Below, piece by piece: positions 46,699 to 60,200 of a stretch of DNA of 64,000 nucleotides. How positions within the stretch are numbered: the first letter of the stretch is position 1; every line of letters begins with the position of its first letter. The position numbers and the translations under genes are program-made. The stretch spans positions 79,122 to 143,121 of the forward strand of contig VWZL01001934.1 in the NCBI GenBank assembly GCA_013396915.1, given 5' to 3'. The notes beneath the pieces are model-generated. The model saw nothing but the letters and a program-made list of their open reading frames with translations. It was not told the DNA's origin and did not search any database. The DNA is from Stercorarius parasiticus (Eukaryota; Chordata; Aves; Charadriiformes; Stercorariidae).

Positions 46699-47964
46699 GA
46701 TGAAGTAAAACATATCTTCCTTCTCAAAGGAATAGGTTGAATCTGCCATTCTAGGGGTCAAATACCTGACGAAATGGTAAAGAGCACCACTAAAGGTTAA
46801 GTATTACTTGAACTGGATGCTCACTTGATGAGAGTTTATGGTCTGTATCTTAACTAAAGAGCCAGTTAAAGCAGGGGAGGATGAGATTTTACTCAGGCCA
46901 GAGAGTTACATTTCTATTGCTGGAGTGATAAAGACAATTATCTGGATGGAATATGGTGTTACACACTGCAATTCGGTATGAGATTAAGCCTCATATCTTG
47001 ACTTTGATCGTGCCCTGATTTCTTGGTGTGGTTTTTGTTCCCTAAATCCAGTGGCTGGTGTCACAAGCCAAGTGCTAATCTTTCTGTAGATGTTTTTAAG
47101 TTCGTTTTAAGTATTATTTCCATGACACTAACTTCATCAGACTCTTCTGAATTTTGTAGTGGAGGGTTTGGGGTTTTTTGGGTGAGGTATTTTGTGTTTT
47201 GTTTTTTTTTGTTGCTGTTTTTAATACATTCTGGGTCATCATCTTTTAGATCCCCAAGCAAGATGAAACCAGAAAAATAGCTCTGGCTTTTCTGTTGAGT
47301 TTGCACAGGCTAATCTGAATCTTGAAGAGTTTGGAGTATCCTATGTGCAGATTTCCATAATGTGAGTACAGAGGTAGAGCTTCCCAAGCTGTGGGACAGC
47401 TCCTCCTACCAGTAGAAGGCCAAGCAGAGGAGGATCTGGGATGCTGAACATCCCGTGCTCGCCTAAGCACAGGCGGTCTGAGTGCTCCATGTTGCATTGC
47501 CTGGGTGACATGTATGGCTTTTTGAGGCAGTGCAGTGAAGCTTTAGCAGGCTCCAGATGATGTTTGGTGGTGTATGTGAAGGCTTCTCCTTGTCTCTGAG
47601 GCAACAAAGATCACCTGACTGCAAACCTGCCATGCTCACTCCACTCAGGGCTGTCCCTGCTCTGCAGCCTGTCACTGAGCAAAGCAAGCCTTGAGAATTA
47701 ACTGGAATCAGTGTTCTGGAAGTGATCTTCGGCCGAGAGCGGCCGAGTCACCTGCAAGGCTGGGGGGCGATATCTTGGGAGGCTGCAAAGAACATGAGCA
47801 GGGGTTGTGGTAACTTGCCCCGGGCTGTGAAAGCGCCTTTGTGCCTGTCCCTTTATCTGTGAGGTTGGTTTAGCTGTGTGGATCTAGCCTGCCTGCCTTC
47901 CCTTGGCCTGAGCTTGCCTGGAGCCTTCCCTTAGCTCTTAAGCTGGAGAGGCACGTTTTACAAG

Positions 47965-48242
47965 GGCGTGTAGTGATAGGACAAGGGGTAATGGCTTGAA
48001 ACTGGAAGGTGGCAGATTTAGATGAGATATCAGGAAGAAATTTTTCACTCTGAGGGTGGTGAGCCCCTGGCCCGGGTTGCCTAGAGAAGCTGTGGCTGCC
48101 CCATCCCTGGAGGTGTTCAAGACCAGGTTGGACGGGGCTTGGAGCAACCTGGTCTAGTGGGAGGTGTCCCTGCCCAGGGCAGAGGGGTTGGAACTAGATG
48201 ATCTTTAAGGTCCCTTCCAACCTAAACTATTCCATGATTCTC
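47965..48242 (+). mobile_element. CR1 LINE 3' fragment
   Basis: About 280 bp in forward orientation. It matches the end of CR1 ORF2 and its 3' UTR: 'gtgataggacaaggggtaa', 'ccctggaggtgttcaag', 'gaccaggttggacggggctt', 'ggtcccttccaacctaaac', then a single diverged terminal octamer block (ttccatgattct). The coding part is interrupted by substitutions. Confidence 0.95.
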
Positions 48243-51200
48243 TTGTGGGAACTGCCAGCAGCTACAGAGCGTGGGGGCAGGGGGGTGGCTGTGCAGTCCA
48301 GCCAGCCCTAGGTGTGGTAGGCAGCTCTGGTTTGAGGCACACTTTAGTTTCTCTGTAGGTTTGCTCTGTGTCTGCCTGGGTGTTTTTAATGGCTTGTCCC
48401 ACTGCAGTAAAGCAAGGCTGCCTGCTGGCTTCAGGTAGCTGGAAAGCAGGTCCTAAATCCATCCAGACAAAAATGTTTTTACATTGAGTACTTGCAGTAT
48501 ATCTTCTTTTTTTTGCCCCCAAAAGAAACAGCAGCAGAATTTAAACTACCATTTTCCTTGCATTTAGCTGTGCTTTCTGGACAATCTCTTGTGTCTGCAC
48601 TTGCATTTTGTAGGGTGAGGGAGTGTGCCGAGAGAGCAGGAAAAACATAATTGGTGAATACTCTTCTCTAACGTGTTGCTGACAGTCGGCATCAAGAAAA
48701 TTACTGCTGGGTGATGTCACTCTTCTTCCAAATGCACTGCTTCATTTGGACTTTCTTTTCCTTTTGAATCGGTCTCCAGTTGGGTGGTGTCTTTGTGTGG
48801 GCCTGGCTTTATGAAACACAGATAGTCCTGGGCAAAATGGCTTGGGGCTTTTTTCCAATCCCGGGAAAGCACGTCTTGCTGACTGGAAACCCTTTTCAGA
48901 TGTATTTACTTTGGCAATCCTGAATCTGAAAGGCTTGCTATTTTGCAGTTGGACTTCCTTTATGTTTTACATCATTAGGAAGACAGGTTTCATCAAAGTA
49001 AGAGGGTGATGTTTTCTTAAACTCCCTTGGAAGTTCAGTCAGCCCAATGCCGATGATGGTTTTATGCTCCTGGTAGAATCTAGGTCTGACTTACAGACTT
49101 TCTGACTCACAGAAAACAATGGTGTAATTCTTTGTCTAGGTTTAATATTCTCAAGCTTGAAGATAGGAAGTGAAAAAGAAGTGAAAAAAGAATAAGAAGA
49201 CTTAATGCGGAAGTATTTCTGCTGCAAATATATGACTGCGGGATAGCTTTTCATTTTCACTGCCTAGTCTCTTTTTGGTAAGGCAGAAAATAGCTGAATG
49301 CCCTAGCACCAGGAGTCGTATCAGTCAATCCTTTAGATATCAATATTCTAGTGCTTCAAATTAGGTGAAGGGCAGATGGTTAGTTACATGTAATTGATTT
49401 AATGCTAATTACAAAAGAAGGGGAAAAAAAATAATCCCTGACACCTGATTTGGATGTCCTGGATTTAGCCTGTAGCCAGGGAGTGCTGTGCTAATGTTGC
49501 TGGAAGGCTCTGTTCTATGCTTTTTTGACTTGGGCACTTAGTTGCCAGTGCTGAAATCTTTACCTTGCCTTTCTCCTTCTCTGGAGTTTGTGTTGAAGAT
49601 GCTGCTAATGGTTCTGCCTGCCCTGCAAGCAGTTTGTGAATATGGTATGGAAAAGAGCAGTGGGCCAGTGCAGCATTAATGTTGGATACCTCTGCAGGTA
49701 TCGAGTCTGAGAATCTCCGACAGGGTCCAGATTCCCGCACTGTGAAAATGAGAATTGTGAATAACTTGCTGGCTCCTGTCTTAGTGGTCTCAGCCATGGT
49801 CAAAGATCAGGTAGGCTACCAAGTGGGATGGATTTTACCGCCTATAAGGCCCAAATTTTTGCGCTAGCAAAGCAGTAGGCTCTGTTCATATTGTTGCTGC
49901 TCTGTTCTCAGAAGCATTTCCATTCTTTACATGCTGTCAATCATTTTGTCAGCTTTTATCAGCTGTAAGTGAGCATCCGTTGTTAATTACTTTTTCATCA
50001 ATTTCCGAGGAGGATGGCAAAGATCCTAACTAAGTTAATTGCATGATAGCTTAGGGTACGCTCTGAACCACACAGAGTATTTCACGGCTGAAAACCTTTG
50101 GAGCATTAGCTTTTCTCCTCCTTTTTACTTAAAAATAATTAATAAAGAAATAAATTCAACTTCAATACAATCTAAAAGAAGCACCGTTTAAAAAAAATAA
50201 AATTAACTACCCAGAGAAACCAAGAAATTCCAAATGGAAGTTGATGCTCCAGTCTACTAAGGGTACTGTTGTAGTTCTGCTTTCATAATGTGGGAGACAT
50301 TTCAATTGTTACAGCTTGAGAGGCATCTGCTTAAATCTGCTCTCAACAATACTTTTTCTTTTTTTGTGTATATGTGTATATCAGTTAAGTTTTATCATTT
50401 TAACAGACCATTGGAGCATGGGGTAAGGATTTAGGCTGGGCAAGAAACATGGAAATAGAGAACTACATCAGGCTTTCTGTACTCAGATAGCATTGGTGCA
50501 AGCTTGCAGCAGCTTTCATGAGCTGGTGAATTTGAAGAGTGTTTACATGCCTGTTGATATCAATATTGTCTTGAAACTATTGTTTGTGTTGCAATTGGTG
50601 CCTTCAGGTCAGGGTTGGGAAATGTAGCCTGGAGGCTTCATCCCCTCTCTCTCTTACTCCTTCCATTGTGCTTCAGTGTTAGAGTTATTGTGTTATCCTC
50701 AGAACAATATCCAGAATGAATGAGAGCATTTTGCTTTTCTGGATGGATTCACGGTGACTGCAATGCAAGAGTCTTTCCTCAGGCATTCCTCATTGACCTT
50801 GAACAAGTTACTTGAGAACAAAAAGGCAGCATTATTTTCAGACTTACTGGTGAGCATATGAAGGGCTGGGGAGGGCTCAGGCTCTACAGAAGTGCGTGAC
50901 GTGGTATCTAGGCTTTCTAGCTATATGGTGTTAGAAAGTGCAATGCAAACACGGAACTTAAGCACCACTTGAAAATTCAGGGAGTGAGAAGTAAATGAGA
51001 AGAGCTTCAGACTTATATGCCTAAGAGTGTCATCTCACCATAGCACTCTCTGTGAGCCCATGTCCCTGCCCTCCTTGACATACCTGAGTCCTGTTTTACC
51101 TGCAAAGGAATGCTGAAGTACTGGTGAAGAAAGAGTGTGAACAGGAAGATCTGTTAACAAGAGCGACTTATCCTGAAGCTTGCTAAATCCAGTGCTAGGC

Positions 51201-54200
51201 CAACAATAGAAGTCAGGGGAGTGAGAGAGAAAAACAACAGTTAAAATATTGCTCAATGGGGAGCCAGGTCACAAAGCAAATGCTTGAGGGAGGCGGCTTT
51301 TTCTTGGGGAGTTGTAGTTGCTTATTGCTCTATGGAGGACTGCTGTACTCTGTGGCAGAGATTCCTGTTGGGAGAATGGACTCTGGTGCTGAGCTGAGAA
51401 ATGGGCAGGAGGTCTGGAAGATGATAGGTAACATGCATATTGTACATCAGGCTCCTAGACCATGAGTTGCAGGTTTAAATCAGTACTTAACATGTAACTG
51501 TTTTGAGATATAAAGCAGATTTTTACTGTCCCATATACTCGGTATGATTGCTTGACTTTCTGACTCTGTCTAAAGGGCAAAAAGCCATACGCCTCACTTA
51601 AGGGATGCTCCATCCCAAATTCTCAGTAGATCTGACATGAATAGGTCTATGATGAGGGGACTGGGTGGCTTAGCAGAAGAGATTTGACATGCTAGTTTTA
51701 TTATTGTATGCATTCAACTCTCTATGGACTTCCAAAATGAGAAGGATCATTGAAGCTTCTTTATGACGTTGCTCTTTGTAGATTATTCTGTTGCATTTGA
51801 AGCATTGCCTGCACTTGTTCAAAGTTAGAACAACGCTGTTTTGTTTCTCTTGGTGTTTAAAATGCCCATCTCTATAAATTAACTGCAACTATATCAGCAA
51901 CACTTAAGATCTTCTCTCTTCTATCACAGCAAACAAGTGCTAATTAATTTTTTAAGGTTTACTTAGCCAGGCTGCTAAACAGCATCTCCAATTGCATCAG
52001 ATGGGACCCACCATCAGACCCAAGGGTGGGGAATTAGGGACAGACTCAGTCTTTGGAGCAGTGTGGTTCGGCGTATTTAAAGTACGGCATGTATAGAGAG
52101 GATTTCTCTAGCTGTCCATTGGGTTCATGTAACTGAGCTAAGACTTGGCCTGTAACAGCATAAATGCCCGTGTGAGTGCATTGATTTTACTGAGGCTAGA
52201 CAAGCTCAAGGACAGAAGAGGATCTGTTTATGTCTGTCTTTCTGGGCAAAGATTCTAGCTATTGGTATCTGGTTGATAACCTCGTACCTCTGCTAATCTT
52301 CCAAGTATTTGGCAAGGGAAACTGAAGAGTCTGAGAAGCTCTGTGAGGCTGGTACCATATGTGCACATAATGAATGTGGAATACCCGGTCTCACCATAGA
52401 AAATTATGAAATTGGATTGTGTTTATTGTCTGGGTACAACCTGGGAGTCTTACATGCGTTTTCCTGAAATAAATGCATGTGAGGAAAGATCATTTCAGTG
52501 GAGAATCTGTGACATTCGCTAATAATATATTATATATTCCCTAATAATTCCATCCCTAATAATACCAATAGCAGGATCTTTCTGAAAATGTGTAGTCTTA
52601 GGTGGACTTTTTATGTGGGAGTCTTACGCCCTGTTCTTCTATGCCAGAACCCTGTCAGTTGTCTTTGGCTTTCCAAATTGCATGTGGGCAAGTCGTGCTG
52701 CTCACCAGCTTTCTATATTACACAGGGACCTATCGTCTGTCACTGTGCTCTGGGTTTATGACCATCCCCCAAGGGCCAGGTCAGCTGAGATTGATGCTGG
52801 CTTTTCAGCTTTGCCACTAGCAAGGAACTCTTTCATCTACTGTGCATTTTTCACCCTACCCCTTTCTTGTACAAGGCGGTTCCTGCTGCCTCAGGCACTA
52901 TCTGTGAGGCCTGTCTGATTATTCTTGCTTTTACCAGCATCCCAGTAAATATTGTTTGAAGGCAAGGTATATATTACTGAGGTGCCATTTTACAGCACAC
53001 CATGCAGCTCTTTATTGCTGGGTGACACAAAGTCCAGGACCATGACCTTTGGAAAGCTCTCACTCTCCCCTAAGGAATTTCACCAGTAAATCACTGACTT
53101 TTCTTGATGATTATTGCAGTTAAGCAGTGGGGAACAAGCCCCCTGCCTAATTTTTTTTTTTATAGCGTTCTATCCAGTGAAGTATCAGGTATCTGGTGGT
53201 GGCTATCATTTGGTCTGTGTCCCCCAGAAGTTAGATTCTATTTAAAATCTTGATACTGGAAGCTTCCGTTTCCTTCAAAACTGACTTGGAGCAACTGTCA
53301 AACTGTTTTAAGTTCGATTTATGAAAATCATGATTCATGCCAGCTGTAAGATCCCCTTTATGCCTTACATACTTTCTGTGCACTACCTATGCTTTGCTAG
53401 AAATGCACCTTCTAAAGACAAGGAGGTGAATGAAAATTTTCCCTCTCCAGAGGGAAACTTAATTTCAAGAGTCCTCATGCAGGAGCAAATTGAAAAAAAA
53501 AAAACATAACAATGCTTGCTGGAAGGGCAGTTTCTGCCCCTTCTGGAGGTAAGACTCTTCTCTGCTGTCATAGTATCTAACCAAATATAGCTCAAAGCAA
53601 ATGCTAGTCCCACTCACAAGCACTCTCACTCATGACTTGTTTCTAAGAATGCTCCTCTTGTTAAGAGAGCTAAATCAGTCTGAAAACAAGTTTTACAGCT
53701 AAATCACAGGGAAGAGATGGCTGGAGATACTTGTTCTTGTTTACATTTTAAACACTTTGTAACTGCGTCAGTTCTTGAATGAATTTTAACAATGATGGCT
53801 TGAAGAGATAAGTGCATTCTTTATAACCCCTGACTTATACAAGTAAACAAAAAGCTGGTTATGACCAGCATGGAAACAGGACCTGTCCTGTTGCAGCAAA
53901 ATCACGTTCCAGCCAGATCTGCAGTTCTTGGGCTCTAAGAACAATTTGCCTAAAAGAGCGAGTGGGTAGACTGAGGCAGTATGTGTGTTCCTTTGTTCAT
54001 GCCTATCTGAGGAGCAAGGGTTCTGATAAGCTTCTAGTGCTAATGGTGTTTACCGTAACTAAAAGGAAAGGATCTTTTATTATGTTCACGTTACATGAAA
54101 ACTATAGGATGGCTGTGATGCTGAGCGCATAAAAGCTGAGATGTGTGCAAGAAACTAATTCTAGTGATTGTCCTTTGTACCACTTTGTATTTTTATTTGT

Positions 54201-57200
54201 GTATAGATCTTTGCTGTCTCTTTCTTTTAAAGTAAAAGCTGTAGGCTGATACCGATAGCCAATTCTAATATGTATTGTAGTACAAACCTGCATTTCTGTG
54301 GAAGGCAGGTGATGGCCCACGCAAACAGGGTGTTGGGTATTGAGGACTTCATGCGGCATGTTTTTTTCCTTAGGCTGCTGGTGCCCTTCCTCAGGCTGTG
54401 GAAGAGAGCTAATTCCCATTTTTACAGAGCAGGAGACTTTTTGTCCGCGCAAGCCCTCTGGCTTAGACCCCAGCCGTTTTGATTTCCAGTGTCTGTTCAG
54501 CAGAGGATGGGTTGTGTGCTGAAGCACTCTGCTGAGCCCTCACACCTGGGGGCTGAGTCCTGCTCCCCTTTAGAGTTCAGAGGGAGTCAGGAGGGCTCCA
54601 GAGTGTTACTTCCACCAGCTCAGCAGCGTTTCCTCCCAGAGCTCGTACATCTTGCATCTGTGGAGTGGGAGGTGGGGCGTATTATAGAGGAGAGGTTGCT
54701 CTTTATTTGATGTTCCCATGGCTGTTGCTCCACCCCTTCCCCATTGTTCTGCCAGCACATAACAGGGCTTCTTTCTGGTTCTGTGTTGGAGGCCTCCGCT
54801 TTTCCTGGGAGGTGCGGAGTCCTGCCGTCATATTTATATGCAGGAAGAAAGGCATGCCTGTTCAGTCGGACAAAGCCGGCGTTGTGCTACATACTCCAAT
54901 AGAGGCTTGTCAAAGGCTTCATGCTCTAAACATCCCCTGGGCAGTGCTTGCTCAAAAACCCCAGGCAGCTGAACAGAGTGAGTGCCACTTGCGTGAGGAT
55001 TCTTTGTCGCCAGGGGCAGGAGAAGGCAGTCTCTAATCAGAGTTTAATGCACTCTACTACCTGCTGGAGTTGGTGTCTAGTGTTTCTAAAGTGTTCTGTA
55101 AGAGCTCTAAAGCAGAGAGGAGGATGTGACAGGAAGCAATTGTACAGAAGCAACAAAACCGATAAAGGAATGCTGCCCCTGCTCCCAGCTGATAGAGGCT
55201 CTGGACAAAAACAGGCAGGGGGCCTTAAAGTCTCTTCATGCTGAAGTTGTAAGAGATTTTGTCCATTTCCCTGAGCTTCTTGCCTGTGCGATTGCCCAAA
55301 CTATCTTGATTTAAAATGTCTCCTTGGTAAACTCCTGGGGATGTAGAACTGTCTGGTAATTGGCATAGATCAGCTGTGAGAGGTTTTTCCTCTCAAAGAA
55401 CAGCTAGTTCTTTGAGAACTAGCTTCTTCACCAGTTTTCATCCATTAGTGCAAACTGTACAGTCTTAATATATCCTGCTAGCATGCTTTGGAGGAACTAA
55501 TACCGTTTTCTTAGCAGAGGCTACTTGGAAGGAAGCGATGCAGTACAGCACTTTCCTCGTACGCTTATTTGGGTTTATTTGCATCATAACGGTTGTTGGA
55601 TGTGCAAAACTTTTGCAGAAGCTTTTTCTAAAGCTCAGGTTCCCATGTTTCTACCAGGCTGTGTTTCTTCCTTTTCAACCAATAGTAAATCTGGTCAGCT
55701 ACACCAAAAACTTCCAGTATTGTTTTGATGAGGTTTTGGTGGGGGTTTAACAAAGCTTAGCCTATTTCTGATGGCAGTAAATGTTTTTATGCCAGAGTTA
55801 GTTGAGAAAGCACTGGGGTATTTTATCATCACCATTGAGTAAAACGGAGATCCTATGCATCATGTTCTGGACCACTCTTCCTTAAAAAACCGCTCCTTGT
55901 CAAAACTTTGCCATGCTCTGAAGAGATGACTCATTCTGCAGCGCCTTCCTGTGATAGTAAGTGGTATATGGGTGACACCTTGTGGTACATGGCATAATCT
56001 CCAAAATTCCACTTCGTCTTGCACGTCTGCAGAATGGATGCTGAACTGGCCCACCGCTCTCGGCTCTGGGATGAAGTGTGCACACACCAGCCTGACGTAT
56101 TTGTCGCCAAAATTTCATTGCTTGTTTGCTCCTTTAAAGCCAAAGTAGAAGCAGCTGCTGGAGTTTTGCCAGTGCAGAAGTTGTTAAAAAAAAAAAAGAG
56201 AATCACATCTTTGGCTTTGGAATGTGCTGGGTGCCACTCCAGAGCTGGTTTTTTGCACGTTGTAGCACCTCACAGCAGTGAAATGGCAAGACATGAAGTA
56301 TGAAACATTAAAAAGAATCCAGTCTTTCTGAGTAGCAGTCTCCAGATTACATTTTTATAGCAGATTAAGAATCAGTTCAGCAGAAGTATTTGACATTTTA
56401 ATTGGCTTGGTTGTGGATAATTTTGAATATGTGCACCACAGATATAAAATAATGGTGGTTGCTTTATTTTTCATTACAGATTATTTCCTCATTCTACAAT
56501 ACAATTTCAGTAAGAAAATTTATTTCTGATTAAGAGAGAGGGTGGTACATAGAATCTTATTATCTGTTCTCATGATAGGAGAAGGGCTTTATGTTGAATG
56601 AGGAAAGAAAAAGCCCTAACGTTGCATTTAATTTTAGTTTGCAACCTGTCAGAAGTCCTCTACTTCATGAGAAATTCTCAATTGGAAAATATAACAAAGA
56701 GAACAAGTGGGGAGGTAATATTTGAAAATCTAATTCAAAACATTTGCTGCCCTCAGATAACACAGCAAGAGCTAATCTGGTTCTACAGGTAAATATTCTT
56801 TCAAGAGATTCAGAGCTGAACAGTGATTAAGATGAACCGAGCGTGTAATTTCATGAATTATCCATATTCCCACTTCAGATTCAGCAGGGAGAGTGCTTTA
56901 TCTAATTCCAAAAGGGAGACAAATGTCTGAACTGCTCTCTGATGGAACCTTCATTATCTCCAGTGTTCATTTTTGAAACAAATTTTAATTCTCAGTAACA
57001 CTGTTGGCTTGAAGGCTTCTAAATTTTGGCAGAGCCCTGAAACTACAGTTGATAACAGTGTAAGCATACCCCAGGTGAATATGGTTTTAGTTTATGAGTC
57101 TGTGTTCTCCTGTGTCTGAGTATCTGCCCCACCAGGAGTGAAGGTCAGTTAAATGCAGTGAAAATAAGTTACTGAAGAGTTGCTAGAACTGATTTTTTTA

Positions 57201-60200
57201 TTCAGCAGAGAATAGGGATGTAAGCAAATCAATATATGTGATGTGAAATGCATCAACTTAAACTGTAAAAAAATAAGTGCATTTGGAAGGAAAAAAATCT
57301 TTTCTCAGTGTGCTTTTCTGTGGCAAGCGGGATTTTTCTAAACAAAAGGCGAGTAGATTTGAGTCTTCTGACACTGCACTGCTGCAGAGATGTGCGAGAT
57401 GGGGTGATGGACCTCGTTAATTGAGATGTGGCTAATCAGCAGTCACTGTACTTCTTTTGCCCAGTTATTGGAACAGCCTAGGCAATCTAGAGCATGAATG
57501 TTCCATCCGAAGGGAGACAGTGCCCTCAAACACAGGACAGCTGTCAGTGTTGCCAGTCCCAAATGCCTCCATCCACACAGATGGCTGCCGCCTATTCGGC
57601 ACCAAAATGAAGCAGGAACCTTCCGAGAACGGTTTCGGATCCAGCTTGTGTGTGTCTGATATGAATTGAGCACTCCAGCCCTACGTGCTGAGATCCTAGG
57701 ACACCCAAAACTGTAACATAAATGGAAGGGGTGCCCTTTTCTTCTGTGGTGGTTGTTTCAGGCTGGAGGAGGCTTTGAGACATTCGAGCCTAGAAGACTT
57801 GGTACTCTTGATATGCCGGTGGTAGGCTTCAGCGATGGCCTGTTTTACTGTTCTGCTGTCCTAGCCACAGCACTCTGCTATTGTCTTACCTTTTATTCTG
57901 ACCTTATTCTTTCAAGAATGTAACCCCTGTACGAGCATCATCTGTAGCGAGAGACAGCCCGCTGAACTAGCGGTGCTCTAAACTTAGAAGATATTACACG
58001 AGCCTTTGGCAAAAGGTTAGCCAGGCACTTGCTATTCAGGAGTTGACTACCGTGAAGGAAAAACATAAAACCAGTAATCTACATATTGTAGCTCTTCCTT
58101 GGTGCTGCTGTCTTTAAAATTAGTTCTCTGTATACAGGAGTTGTGGTAATTACACTTTTATAAGGGAGTAAATGTTTAATATCACTGTTTAATGGTGCAC
58201 GTTAGGCTGATAAAACCCACTTTAAGAGCCTGAGTGTCCCTGCTGCTGCTTCATTTCTTTTTAGCATTGATGAACCCAGAGGGGATCCTGCTGCAGCTTG
58301 GACAGTGGATTTTGCCATGGTATCTGTATGTATTTAGCGCATGTGCCACAGGGCAGATTGGGGGTAGGAGAATCTTGCTGGGAAAGTCACTTAAAACTTT
58401 TATCTGTGGACCTTTTCCCTGATGGTGAATCCATGCTGATGTTTTCCTCTTTGTGTACTACCGTGTTGGTGGGAATTTTGCAGAATGTGAAACGGTTAAT
58501 GTATGTGGACTCTCACAATTAATAATCTAAATGATTAAGTGAAGATGGAAGAATAAGGACACCCCTCTACTGCATATGAATTTATGCAGAGCGGGAAGCA
58601 GATATTTGTTGGTCTGCCTCGAAACCAAGGCCAAGTAGTCTGTTGTGGAGCTGGTCTTGTCCTGAATTTGGCAGCTAATTGATCTTTGTTAGAAGGTGAA
58701 TGCAGCTGCAGCTTGAAAGCAAAGACACAGAGCAGATAAGAAAGTCTTTGACCTACAGACCTGATCCACCGTTGTCAGGATTGAGCCTTGGGGATAGTTT
58801 AACAAAGTGTGGTTATTTAATACTTGGAGGATTCAATAACACAGAAAACATTTCAGGTGGTAGGCTAAGCGTAAAAGCTTGGGGAAGGCATCTCATTGAG
58901 TCGGTGCCCAAGCAGAATGTGTTGCTGCTATGGCTTTTTCCCCTGACACAGCTGGAGAATCCCCTTTGAAGGATGATGGTCCCTCAGAGGCTGCTCAGGC
59001 CATGAGCAGACTGTGCCTGAACTGGTGACAGCAGCAAGGGTACAGCTGCCGGTTGCTGCACTGGAGCAGGGTTGGCACTTCCATGTCTTCAGATTTAAGG
59101 ATAGTGAATGCAAGTGTATTTTTCAGGATCGGTGTAATTTTTTTTTTATTTTTCTTCTTTCTTTCTTCCCCACCTCCACTCCTTGTGGGAAGACAATCTC
59201 TTGGGCAACAGAGCCCATCTGTCTTGAGACTGGAGGAAGAGGATTGTGAACTTTTCAAAAGTGTTTTTCAGTCGTCGTACCACAATACGCTTTATAGGTA
59301 TGCTACGCTGTTTCTATTGCAATGCTGGGACTGGTGTGCTATGTTTACGACAGAAAGCCAGCACTTACTGGGCAGGGAAGCATAAGTTAACTTACTGTTA
59401 TTATTAAGCAATGTTACTCCTTTGAATTCTGTTTCCACTTTCAGGAAGTATCAAAACTGATTTTGGAAGAAACGGAGTTATAACCTGAACTAGCTGGGGG
59501 ACTTTCTCATAAACTATTTTTCATTTTAGTGCTGTGTAATGTATAAAACTGCTCAGAAAAAGGAAAATACGGCATCATTCATTTCAACACTATAAAATAT
59601 GCTTCTGCAAATCCCATTTCACATCTGTTTGCTTAACCCCATGGACGCAGTTCTTTTAACTCTTTAAGTTATTCTCATACTGAAGAGGATAGCAGGGAGA
59701 GTTGAGTGATAATGAAAAAGCTGATGTGGAAATAGGGGATCCCTAAAAGTCAGACTAATGAACAGATGAGGGGATTAACACCTCTCCCCAAGTAAACTCC
59801 AGTGATCTGTCAGGAGGCTGCAATAATGTAGGGCTTGTAGTTCAGAGAGTGGTTCAATTAGGCAGTATACAGTACAATTAACTGCCTGCAATTAGAATGA
59901 GTGCCTTAATTACTATGTTTACATTTTGCAACCTCTCTGCTCTGATCAGACAAAGCCTTCTCTGCATATAAAGCTGGGCATAAACATTTGCTTTTCACTC
60001 TTGTTTCCCTACCATATGCTAATTTTAAGATCTAAGATTGAGTTTTGGCAAATGATTATCTAGCTCAAATAACATAATATAAAGCAACAAAGGCATAAAA
60101 GTTTTGACAGTTGTTTTGGTCGGCCTTTTGCCTTTATATTTAGTGGATATGGATGTTTGCTAATCACTTCACGTTCATAACTATCCCTCCAAATTGCAAG

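Larger units (their letters stand above)
42516..47964. other. Intergenic region, no supported gene
   Basis: AT-rich DNA downstream of C1orf159 with no recognisable coding exon. It holds the (CA)n tract at 45,352, the tandem 14-mer at 46,405 and the inverted repeats at 46,649-46,698. RNF223 and AGRN, which neighbour C1orf159 in human, are not seen. Confidence 0.55.

Noticed and set aside
49698..49810. 113-nt exon-like open segment (acceptor ctctgcag, donor gtaggc)
   Set aside because: The peptide is unrecognised, no frame-compatible partner was found, and the opposite strand is also open. Within the expected number of chance pseudo-exons.
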